Source: Campylobacteraceae bacterium
GTDB taxonomy: Bacteria > Campylobacterota > Campylobacteria > Campylobacterales > Campylobacteraceae
Direction of reading: 5' to 3'
DNA: 8,495 nucleotides
Assembly: GCA_031256525.1 (NCBI GenBank)
Contig: JAIRQK010000084.1
Location: 1 to 8,495 of the forward strand
Of this stretch, positions 1 through 5,495 are shown in pieces. Below the pieces are notes generated by a model. It ran no database searches. It saw only the letters and a program-made list of their open reading frames with translations, and had not been told where the DNA came from. The translations under genes and the position numbers were made by a program. Position 1 is the first letter of the stretch; each line of letters begins with the position of its first letter.

Positions 1-69
1 TTTTGTAACGAAAATGGAAAAATTGATTGGGAAAAATTAGTAAAATTTAATTCTGGAAAAAATAAGTAG
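1..69 (+). CDS. C-terminal end of an unidentified protein (partial)
   Basis: The first frame is open from the left edge to a TAG at 67-69 and reads 22 residues, including NGKIDWEKLVKFNSGK. The mix of charged and hydrophobic residues looks like a real protein end rather than random AT-rich reading. The start lies outside the window. I do not recognise the family, and 22 residues are too few to assign one. It points the same way as hemJ and is separated from it by 137 bases, so it may be the last gene of an upstream unit. It could also be a chance open frame. Confidence 0.45.
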   Translation, partial: FCNENGKIDWEKLVKFNSGKNK

Positions 70-206
70 ATTTTAGTTGCTAATCATAAATTTAGCAAAA
101 GTATCATAAATAGAATTACGATTTTGACAAAATATAGCATCAATATTTTGCGATAAGTTTAAAGTAGTTTCGATATCATTACATAATTTTTTATGTGGGA
201 GAAATG
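70..206 (+). promoter_or_regulatory. Intergenic region likely to carry the hemJ promoter
   Basis: No gene is visible in these 137 bases, which are strongly AT-rich. There is a perfect TTGACA at 124-129, but the best -10-like element downstream, an extended TGC-GATAAG at 149-157, lies 22 bases away. That is longer than the usual 16-18, so the two probably do not act as one promoter. In Campylobacterota the -35 box is often weak, so the extended -10 alone is a possible start signal. A 6-bp inverted repeat lies at 181-196, next to the ribosome binding site. The exact promoter is uncertain. Confidence 0.25.
181..196 (+). repeat. Short inverted repeat abutting the hemJ ribosome binding site
   Basis: ACATAA (181-186) and TTATGT (191-196) are exact reverse complements around a TTTT loop. 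The right arm ends directly before the GGGAG Shine-Dalgarno sequence at 197-201. A hairpin in the mRNA could modestly affect ribosome access, but a 6-bp A/U-rich stem is weak and may be chance in this composition. Confidence 0.3.
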
Positions 207-728
207 ATGGATATACTTACGCAGTATTATATGGGAATAAAGGCTTTTCATGTTATCGCTTTTATCTCTTGGATGGCTATGCTTTTTTATTTGCCAAGAC
301 TTTTCGTTTATCATGTTGAGCATAAAGAGAAAAAAGAGTTTGTGAGTGTTGTAAAAACTCAAGAGAGACTTTTATACAAAGCTATCGGATTTCCAGCATT
401 TATCGCAACTTTGACAAGTGGCATTTTACTTATTTTGGCTAATCCAAGTTTGATGTCAAATGGTTGGTTACATGTAAAATTTTTGCTTTTACTGTTTTTG
501 ATAGCATACTCTTTTTCGTTAGAATATTATAGAAAACGACTCTTGAACGATACATGCAAAAGAAGTGGAAAGTTTTTTCGTGCTTATAACGAAGTGCCAA
601 CAGTGCTTGCTATTTTGATAGTCGTATGTGCTGTTATGAAAAACTTTTATCCGATTTTTACGATAGGAGTTTTATTAGTTTTTGTAGTTATATGTTATAC
701 TATTATGAAATGCAAAAAAAAGGATTGA
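207..728 (+). CDS. hemJ: Protoporphyrinogen IX oxidase HemJ
   Basis: HemJ oxidises protoporphyrinogen IX to protoporphyrin IX, the step before iron insertion in haem synthesis, in the inner membrane. From ATG 207 the protein has 173 residues. The family signature is clear: His15 in the first membrane helix, followed by ISWMAMLFYLPRLFVYH (20-36), LHVK with Lys91, and RAYNEVPT (125-132). The conserved His and Lys are those the family needs. I chose ATG 207 because GGGAG at 197-201 leaves a 5-base spacer; ATG 204 is too close to it, and GTG 195 overlaps it. Four helices match the normal family. A fifth, about residues 149-167, follows in a C-terminal extension ending CKKKD, beyond where most HemJ proteins stop. 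The last codons run through eight A residues (714-721). The metallopeptidase gene begins two bases after the stop, so the two are probably co-transcribed. Confidence 0.9.
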   Translation: MDILTQYYMGIKAFHVIAFISWMAMLFYLPRLFVYHVEHKEKKEFVSVVKTQERLLYKAIGFPAFIATLTSGILLILANPSLMSNGWLHVKFLLLLFLIAYSFSLEYYRKRLLNDTCKRSGKFFRAYNEVPTVLAILIVVCAVMKNFYPIFTIGVLLVFVVICYTIMKCKKKD

Positions 729-730
729 AC

Positions 731-1483
731 ATGGTTCGTATGATTTTAGTTTCCCTTGTGGCTTTTTTATTTTTTGCTGGATGCGCAAACGCTCCAGTTA
801 CGGGTAGATCTCAGATGATATTGATAGGTGCTGACCAAGAAACGGCATTAGGGCTTAGTGAGTCCGAAAATATCTTAAGTCAGTCAAAGCTAACGACAAA
901 TAAAACATTGGCAGCAAGAGTTGAGAATATTGGCAAAAAAATAGTTGCCGTATCAGAAGAGGCGAAACAGTATGAGTGGAGTTTTTATGTTATTGAAGAG
1001 GATGTTTTAAATGCATTTGCTCTTCCGGGAGGAAAAGTATTTTTCTATACAGGAATACTAAAACTAATGGCAAATGACGACCAAATAGCAACAGTTATGG
1101 GACACGAAATAGGACATGTTTTAGCAAGACATGGAGCAGAGAGGATGAGTCAGCAAATGGCTACAAATTTGGGTGGACAAATTCTATCAACTGCACTTAA
1201 TATTCCAGCGGGTCAACAAGGAATTTTTGAAATGGTCTATGGAACTGCAAGTAACTATGGTGTGATTCTTCCATTTAGTAGAAAACATGAGACTGAGTCA
1301 GATATTATCGGAGTAAATTTAATGTTTAAGGCTGGATATGATCCAAATGAAGCAGTGGCTTTTTGGGAAAAAATGAGTAGTGCAAAAAGTGGAGCTGCAT
1401 CTCCTGAATTTTTATCAACTCACCCAGCTGATAGCACAAGAATTGCCGATATTAAAAATTATATAAAAACACTTAAAAAATAG
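731..1483 (+). CDS. M48-family zinc metallopeptidase, predicted lipoprotein
   Basis: This is a 250-residue periplasmic peptidase of the M48 (Oma1/BepA-like) group, which degrades or helps mature misfolded envelope proteins. The N-terminus is a lipoprotein signal peptide: a hydrophobic stretch (residues 4-16) followed by FFAGC, with Cys18 the likely lipidated residue; Phe at -3 is tolerated but not ideal. The zinc motif is HEIGH at 125-129, with Glu126 catalytic. The third ligand is probably Glu187 in FSRKHETESD (182-191). STHP-x-DSTRI (229-238) is the usual C-terminal motif. No TPR domain follows, so this is a short, peptidase-only form. The ATG at 731 is preceded by AAGGA (720-724) with a 6-base spacer. 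The frame stays open upstream to an ATG at 626, but that would overlap hemJ and bury the signal peptide. It is the second gene of the hemJ unit. Its substrate is unknown. Confidence 0.88.
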   Translation: MVRMILVSLVAFLFFAGCANAPVTGRSQMILIGADQETALGLSESENILSQSKLTTNKTLAARVENIGKKIVAVSEEAKQYEWSFYVIEEDVLNAFALPGGKVFFYTGILKLMANDDQIATVMGHEIGHVLARHGAERMSQQMATNLGGQILSTALNIPAGQQGIFEMVYGTASNYGVILPFSRKHETESDIIGVNLMFKAGYDPNEAVAFWEKMSSAKSGAASPEFLSTHPADSTRIADIKNYIKTLKK

Positions 1484-1496
1484 CCTTTTATATATA

Positions 1497-1544
1497 AACT
1501 TCGTTGTATAAAATACATTTGTGCAACGAAGTTGCTATTTTCTT
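1497..1544 (+). terminator. Rho-independent terminator after the metallopeptidase gene
   Basis: AACTTCGTTG (1497-1506) pairs perfectly with CAACGAAGTT (1524-1533). The stem extends inward with A-T pairs and two G-T wobbles to about 16 bp (1497-1512 with 1518-1533), closing on a 5-base loop. On the plus strand it is followed by a moderate T run (CTATTTTCTT). It starts 13 bases after the metallopeptidase stop and ends directly before the stop codon of the converging UPF0316 gene. The same stem could slow transcription on the minus strand, but the flank there is not T-rich, so two-way function is less certain. Confidence 0.75.
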
Positions 1545-2131
1545 AAGCCTTTTATGAAAGTTGCAATTCCCCACCTTTGACCTCTTGTTGTTTGCAAAAC
1601 TCGGGGGTCGCTTATATATCTAACATCTTCAATTGAGTATGCAGCGTTTGGATTGTAATGAAGAATTAGTGGCAAGATATTTTGAATATCAGCTCTTTTT
1701 ATAACCGTAAAAACAACATTTACAGGACCAAAATTTCCCTCCGCATCCAAAATAGTAACAGAGTAGTTGTTCTCTCTTAGCTTTTTTGCAAGTGCATGAG
1801 AATCTCTTTTGGTGATAATCCTAACGACAACATTTCCTAAAGCCAATTTTCCTTCTATATAGATACCAAGATAGTTTCCCAACGAATAGCCCAAAGCATA
1901 AGCAAAAAAATTGGTAATATTTGTTAAATTTGTCATAACTTGAGTGATTGCAGCAAGCCAAATACAAATTTCAATAAACCCAAGAATAGGGGCGATATTT
2001 TTCATTCCTTTAGAGACAAAGATAATTCTTATAGTGCCCAAAGTTACATCAGTAACCCTTGCTAAACATATAAGCAAGGGAATCCCATAAAGTTTGAAAG
2101 CTTCGCTTTGAAAGATTTCGCTAAGTTCCAT
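1535..2131 (-). CDS. UPF0316 family membrane protein with C-terminal DUF2179-type domain
   Basis: The 198-residue protein has the layout of the UPF0316 family: three membrane helices at about residues 15-40, 47-66 and 73-92, then a soluble C-terminal domain of the DUF2179 type. Characteristic stretches are RVTDVTLGTIRIIFVSKG (25-42), GFIEICIWLAAITQV (51-65) and AYALGYSLGNYLGIYIEGKLALG (77-99). In the soluble part, VVRIITKRD (102-110) and the G-P-V-N-V-V-F-T-V-I-K-R stretch (135-146) fit the family. The molecular function is not established; related DUF2179 domains are thought to act as small-ligand sensors, which is only a hint. ATG 2131 is preceded by AGGAA (minus strand, 2145-2141) with a 9-base spacer. 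It converges on the hemJ unit and probably has its own promoter at 2161-2166, so it is likely independent of the glycan genes. Confidence 0.85.
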   Translation of the reverse strand: MELSEIFQSEAFKLYGIPLLICLARVTDVTLGTIRIIFVSKGMKNIAPILGFIEICIWLAAITQVMTNLTNITNFFAYALGYSLGNYLGIYIEGKLALGNVVVRIITKRDSHALAKKLRENNYSVTILDAEGNFGPVNVVFTVIKRADIQNILPLILHYNPNAAYSIEDVRYISDPRVLQTTRGQRWGIATFIKGLRK

Positions 2132-2160
2132 TTTAGAAATTTCCTAATAGTTTTTTGTCT

Positions 2161-2166
2161 ATTATA
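2161..2166 (-). promoter_or_regulatory. Candidate -10 box for the UPF0316 gene
   Basis: The minus strand reads a perfect TATAAT here, 29 bases before the ATG at 2131. The start of transcription would fall near 2154 and leave a leader of about 24 bases that contains the Shine-Dalgarno sequence. The -35 position at 17-base spacing (2184-2189) reads ACTTTA, which is poor; weak -35 boxes are common in Campylobacterota. An eight-C tract on the same strand lies just upstream of that position. Confidence 0.5.
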
Positions 2167-2184
2167 CAGAAATAAGGAGATTTT

Positions 2185-2219
2185 AAAGTTAATTAGGGGG
2201 GGGTTATAAAAAGTTAATT
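2185..2219. repeat. Eight-G tract flanked by 10-bp direct repeats
   Basis: AAAGTTAATT occurs at 2185-2194 and again, exactly, at 2210-2219, with a 25-base period. Between them lie G8 (2196-2203) and GTTATAA-type AT-rich sequence. The second copy includes the pglC stop codon. G8 is striking in DNA this AT-rich. Runs of G or C of this length are the classic slippage-prone contingency loci of Campylobacter and Helicobacter. Here the tract is between genes, 30 bases upstream of the UPF0316 -10 box. Confidence 0.7.
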
Positions 2220-2804
2220 TTTACCATTGAATTTTTCAACAGTAGCGTGTCCTTCTTGCGAAACGCCTTGTGGATTGAAAAAATGTAAAAAAGTCTTAAA
2301 CAAAATTTTCATATCCAACATAAAGCTCTGATTTTCAACGTACCACACATCATACTCAAACTTTTTAGTCCAGCTTATATCATTTCTTCCATTTACTTGC
2401 GCCCAACCAGTAATTCCAGGTTTTACATCATGCCTTTTAGACTGTTCTTCGCTATAAAGAGGCAAATATTCAACAATTTGTGGACGCGGACCTATGAGGC
2501 TCATATCACCTTTTAGAACATTTATAATTTGAGGAAACTCATCAAGGCTTGTATATCTTAAAAATTTTCCAAAAGAGTTTAACCTCTCCTCATCGCTCAA
2601 TAAGACACCATGTTCATCTGTTTTATTGGTCATAGTTCTAAATTTATAAATAGTAAATATTTTGCCTTTGTAGCCACCTCTTGGTTGTTTGAAAATAGCA
2701 GGTTTTCCCATAATGACAAACACTAAAATATATACAATAATAATAATCGGAGACAATATAATTAACAAAAATATTGACAATAAAACATCAAACAATCTTT
2801 TCAT
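2214..2804 (-). CDS. pglC: PglC-type phosphoglycosyl transferase (initiating sugar transferase)
   Basis: This inner-membrane enzyme moves a sugar-1-phosphate from a UDP-sugar to undecaprenyl phosphate, the first committed step of a lipid-linked glycan. In Campylobacter PglC the donor is UDP-N,N'-diacetylbacillosamine. At 196 residues it is the minimal monotopic form with no extra domain. An N-terminal re-entrant helix (about 7-31) carries Ser18-Pro19. The catalytic pair Asp88-Glu89 lies in SLDEFPQ, 70 residues after the Ser-Pro, the spacing I recall for PglC. GPRPQ (105-109), [18 protein letters not shown] (124-141) and the C-terminal [13 protein letters not shown] (184-196) follow. The ending closely matches PglC from memory. 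A strong GAAGGGA (2816-2810) sits 5 bases before the ATG. A 90-base gap separates it from the HEAT-repeat gene. A sister specificity (another UDP-2-acetamido sugar) cannot be excluded, as no bacillosamine synthesis genes are in view. Confidence 0.85.
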   Translation of the reverse strand: MKRLFDVLLSIFLLIILSPIIIIVYILVFVIMGKPAIFKQPRGGYKGKIFTIYKFRTMTNKTDEHGVLLSDEERLNSFGKFLRYTSLDEFPQIINVLKGDMSLIGPRPQIVEYLPLYSEEQSKRHDVKPGITGWAQVNGRNDISWTKKFEYDVWYVENQSFMLDMKILFKTFLHFFNPQGVSQEGHATVEKFNGKN

Positions 2805-2831
2805 TAAAATCCCTTCTCATTTACTGTATTA

Positions 2832-2840
2832 ATTCTACCA
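2832..2840 (-). promoter_or_regulatory. Candidate extended -10 promoter for pglC
   Basis: On the minus strand the 90-base gap before pglC contains TGG-TAGAAT, an extended -10 pattern one base from consensus in the hexamer, about 28 bases before the ATG. Upstream lies a tract of alternating A and T (about 2841-2858), which could melt or bend easily. The -35 position (2855-2860, GTTTAT) is poor. No terminator is evident after the HEAT-repeat gene, so read-through from the glycan operon into pglC is also possible. Confidence 0.35.
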
Positions 2841-2894
2841 AATATATATAATATATAAACTTATGCTACTCAAAAAAAGTAACTCTATTTTATG

Positions 2895-3716
2895 TTAAAG
2901 TGTCGCTCGTGCCTTTTTGACAATTGTTCTTAAAGCCCTTTTTATGATATATTTTGTCTCTTTGGTATTGCTCTTTTTTTTCCAATGTTTGCAAAGATTT
3001 ATGACAAAATCTGGTTGTGTTTTACTTGCATCATTTAGCCAATTTCCAACGCTGTTTTGCACATACCTTGATGGGTCTGATTTTAACGGTTCTAAAATTG
3101 ATAAAGCCAATTCTGGGTTTTCTTTCAACTCTTTAATATGTTCGCACCAAACACCACGCGGTCTTGTTGCTTCACTTGCAAAACGTCTAATATTTTCATC
3201 TTTATCTTTTACCCATATTGATAAAATTTCGATACTTTTATTCAGGTTTTCTATGATAGTTTTTCTTACTGCAACCCAAGCCTCTTCCCTAACATTAAAA
3301 TGTTTGTCGGCGGCAAATGGCTTTATTTTACAAAGCATTTGCTCAATGTTTAGTCTGGTATTTTTCCCAATGAAAAAAGTTGCCCAACAGCGGACTAAAT
3401 CCAATTGGTGCGTTGAAATTGTTCGCAATAAATCTGTATCGTTATGAATTGTTGCTTGTTCAAGAAGTCCTATGCCAATTGCCTCGCTGATTGTATTTAT
3501 GGTCTGTTTTTCCAATTTATCTATTTTCTCTAAAATAGGTTGCAGATAAATTGTTTTATTGCATTGGTTTAACAAATTTTCAAGTAAAACTCTTCGGTCA
3601 ATTGCTAAATACTCTACTAAATTTGCGGTTTCTATCTCACCTTGATTTAATTTTTCCAAAATATCTTTTGGAATATCTCTTATCGTTATAGCACCTTTTC
3701 TTTTTGTTTCTTCCAT
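2895..3716 (-). CDS. HEAT-repeat protein of the AlkC/AlkD DNA-alkylation-repair type
   Basis: The 273-residue protein is all helical, with no signal peptide or membrane segment, so it is cytoplasmic. It resembles the HEAT-repeat DNA glycosylase superfamily (AlkC/AlkD and relatives), which removes alkylated purines from DNA. The N-terminus KGAITIRDIPKDILEKLNQGEIETANLVEYLA (7-38 region) matches the opening of AlkC-like proteins. ENIRRFASEATRPRGVW (174-190) and DPSRYVQNSVGNWLNDASK (214-232), followed by DFVINLCKHW (236-245), are the best-conserved repeats. I cannot map the catalytic residues with confidence, so it may be a non-enzymatic relative. Its ATG lies two bases after the GT2 stop, and its Shine-Dalgarno AAGG (3728-3725, 8-base spacer) lies inside the GT2 gene, so it is coupled to the glycan operon. 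Hand-counted GC for 2941-3600 is about 33%, above the GT2 gene but not above pglC. Confidence 0.75.
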   Translation of the reverse strand: MEETKRKGAITIRDIPKDILEKLNQGEIETANLVEYLAIDRRVLLENLLNQCNKTIYLQPILEKIDKLEKQTINTISEAIGIGLLEQATIHNDTDLLRTISTHQLDLVRCWATFFIGKNTRLNIEQMLCKIKPFAADKHFNVREEAWVAVRKTIIENLNKSIEILSIWVKDKDENIRRFASEATRPRGVWCEHIKELKENPELALSILEPLKSDPSRYVQNSVGNWLNDASKTQPDFVINLCKHWKKKSNTKETKYIIKRALRTIVKKARATL

Positions 3717-3718
3717 TT

Positions 3719-4501
3719 TTATCGCCTTATTTCAGCCTTATCATTTTTAACAAAAAATTGTTTTATTTTTTTAAATGGCTTTATGAAAAATATAAAAAAT
3801 GGCACTCTAAATCCATTTTTTTTCCACGCTTTTAAAACTTCAATGTTTGCTTTTACGATATTTTTTATACTTTTATTGCTAACGCCACCAACTCTCATTT
3901 TAACTGTTGTTTCTGGAAGATAGAAGAGATTAGCTCTATTTTTTTCAATAAATCTTAACATTAATTCATAATCTGCCGAGATTTTAAAGTCTGTATCAAA
4001 TAGACCATATTTATCATACAACTCTTTTTTTACAAACATCGTTGGATGCGGAGGATGCCAACCGTTTTTAAATGATTGTTGTTTCCCAGACTTCCAAAAC
4101 CTAACTACTTTATCAGTATCTACCTCATCTACATACATCAAATCCGAATAAACTATATCAATTTGTCTATTTTCTTCAAAGATTTGAGCAATTTTATTTA
4201 GCGTCATATTGTCAATATAAAAATCATCAGAATTTAAAATGCCTACAATATCCCCAGTTGCTAACTGCACTCCTTTATTCATAGCATCATATAAACCGTT
4301 GTCTTTTTCGCTAATAATTTTAGATATTTTGTCTTCATATTTTTTGATAATATTTAATGTATTATCTATTGATTTCCCATCTATTATTATGTATTCCAAA
4401 TTTTTATATGATTGATTTACAACGCTTTTTAAAGCATCTTCAACATATTTTTCCCCGTTATATACAACAGTTATTATTGAAATTTTGAAATTTTTATCCA
4501 T
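3719..4501 (-). CDS. Glycosyltransferase family 2 protein
   Basis: A 260-residue GT-A-fold inverting transferase that adds a sugar from a nucleotide donor to the growing lipid-linked glycan at the inner face of the membrane. The N-terminus SIITVVYNGEKYVEDALKSV (8-27) is the standard nucleotide-binding start. IIIDGKSIDNT (38-48) and ISEKDNGLYDAMNKGVQLA (63-81) follow. The metal-binding motif is NSDD at 90-93. HPPHPTMFVKKELY (149-162) and ISADYELMLRF (174-184) are typical of the acceptor half; Asp177 is the likely catalytic base region. A basic, Phe-rich tail (235-253) may rest on the membrane. The sugar added cannot be read from the sequence. The gene begins inside the end of the GT9 gene (8-base overlap) and is followed after two bases by the HEAT-repeat gene. 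It lies in the most AT-rich part of the window. Confidence 0.88.
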   Translation of the reverse strand: MDKNFKISIITVVYNGEKYVEDALKSVVNQSYKNLEYIIIDGKSIDNTLNIIKKYEDKISKIISEKDNGLYDAMNKGVQLATGDIVGILNSDDFYIDNMTLNKIAQIFEENRQIDIVYSDLMYVDEVDTDKVVRFWKSGKQQSFKNGWHPPHPTMFVKKELYDKYGLFDTDFKISADYELMLRFIEKNRANLFYLPETTVKMRVGGVSNKSIKNIVKANIEVLKAWKKNGFRVPFFIFFIKPFKKIKQFFVKNDKAEIRR

Positions 4502-5495
4502 TTTTTTCTATCTTACATAAAATATCATCAACTTTTATAGATTTTATACATATAAATTTTTTGTCTTGATTTAAACATTTTGGTTTATTATAGCAAGGAA
4601 AGTGGTCGCATGTAAAGTCACCTTGCACTACTTTTGCATTTGGTGGTAGCCATATTTCAAAATTGTTCGCCCCATTTAACATTATAATATTTTCTACATT
4701 TTTATAATAAGCTGCATGAAGTGCAAAACTATCAAGACAAATTAAAGTATGAACATTTTCTAAATTTTTGAAAAATAGCTCTAAATTAGAAGCGACTATC
4801 TCAATTTTATCTTTTATCTTTACGAAAGCATCTTCAATATATTTTTTTTCATTTGGTGCACAAAAAACCAATACTTTATCTTTTGCAGACAAAGTGTCTA
4901 TTAATTTTATCCATTTGTCAAAATCCCATCTTCTGCACTCTTGACTTGCTGTTGGGTGTATCGCAAATTTCGTCCTTTTGTTGTCTATATGACCATCAAC
5001 ATTCAGTGCAATTTTTTTATCTAAAATATTTTCAGCTATATATTTTTGCATATCATAAATATTTATCATTTTTTCAGGTATATTTATAAGTCTATCAACC
5101 AAAAAGTTCAATCCTCTTCTTATTAAGTTATTAAATGGGTGATTTTTGGGAAGCTTAATGCTTATGTTTGCATTTTTTGCTATCAAAAAACCGATAGCTT
5201 GTTCTCTAAAATCGCCTATATTGTTCAATACTATATCGTAATTTTGTTTTTTCAACTTAAGCGATTTTTTAAAAAGAGCAAAAAGTGAAATTGGTGAAAA
5301 TTTTCCATTTACTCCAACAGGAAAAATTGATGTGTAAATTTCATTTATATTCTTGTCATTTGTGAAAAACTGTTTAAACTCGTTTTTGGTAAAAATATCT
5401 ATTTGAATGTTTTTATCTAAAGCAAGATATTTTACAAGCTCAAGTGTAACTATACAGTCCCCAAAACTTCTAATAGAAATGACAAGAATTTTCAA
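4494..5495 (-). CDS. Glycosyltransferase family 9 (heptosyltransferase-like) protein
   Basis: A 333-residue GT-B-fold protein related to the ADP-heptose:LPS heptosyltransferases. The N-terminal [20 protein letters not shown] (1-20) has the family Gly12-Asp13. HPTASQECRRWDFDKWIKL (180-198) is the usual motif at the start of the C-terminal half, and CLDSFALHAA (253-262) is the donor-site motif, here with DSF in place of the common DSG. A C-terminal cysteine set (Cys296, 301, 307, 316) is notable. The start is TTG at 5495, overlapping the flippase stop as TTGA. It is supported by AAGG (5508-5505) at a 9-base spacer and by the exact fit of the family N-terminus. Whether it transfers heptose or another sugar is unknown. 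Its place among flippase and fucose genes suggests a repeat-unit sugar rather than LPS core. Confidence 0.82.
   Translation of the reverse strand: MKILVISIRSFGDCIVTLELVKYLALDKNIQIDIFTKNEFKQFFTNDKNINEIYTSIFPVGVNGKFSPISLFALFKKSLKLKKQNYDIVLNNIGDFREQAIGFLIAKNANISIKLPKNHPFNNLIRRGLNFLVDRLINIPEKMINIYDMQKYIAENILDKKIALNVDGHIDNKRTKFAIHPTASQECRRWDFDKWIKLIDTLSAKDKVLVFCAPNEKKYIEDAFVKIKDKIEIVASNLELFFKNLENVHTLICLDSFALHAAYYKNVENIIMLNGANNFEIWLPPNAKVVQGDFTCDHFPCYNKPKCLNQDKKFICIKSIKVDDILCKIEKNG

Noticed and set aside
77..98. 7-bp inverted repeat (TTGCTAA / TTAGCAA) after the first partial gene, considered as a terminator
   Set aside because: The stem is short and A/T-rich and no T run follows it on either strand.
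159..362. Small minus-strand frame opposite hemJ, and similar short plus-strand frames at 4853-5089, 7023-7214 and 7534-7725
   Set aside because: All lie antisense to well-supported genes and show no family features of their own.
626..730. Upstream ATG extending the metallopeptidase by 35 residues
   Set aside because: It would overlap hemJ by about 100 bases and place extra sequence before a normal lipoprotein signal peptide; ATG 731 has a well-spaced AAGGA.
2917..3447. A 176-codon open frame on the plus strand, opposite the HEAT-repeat gene
   Set aside because: It is an antisense shadow. The opposite strand has clear family motifs, tight operon spacing and a ribosome binding site, while this reading is a low-complexity hydrophobic mix with no family signature.
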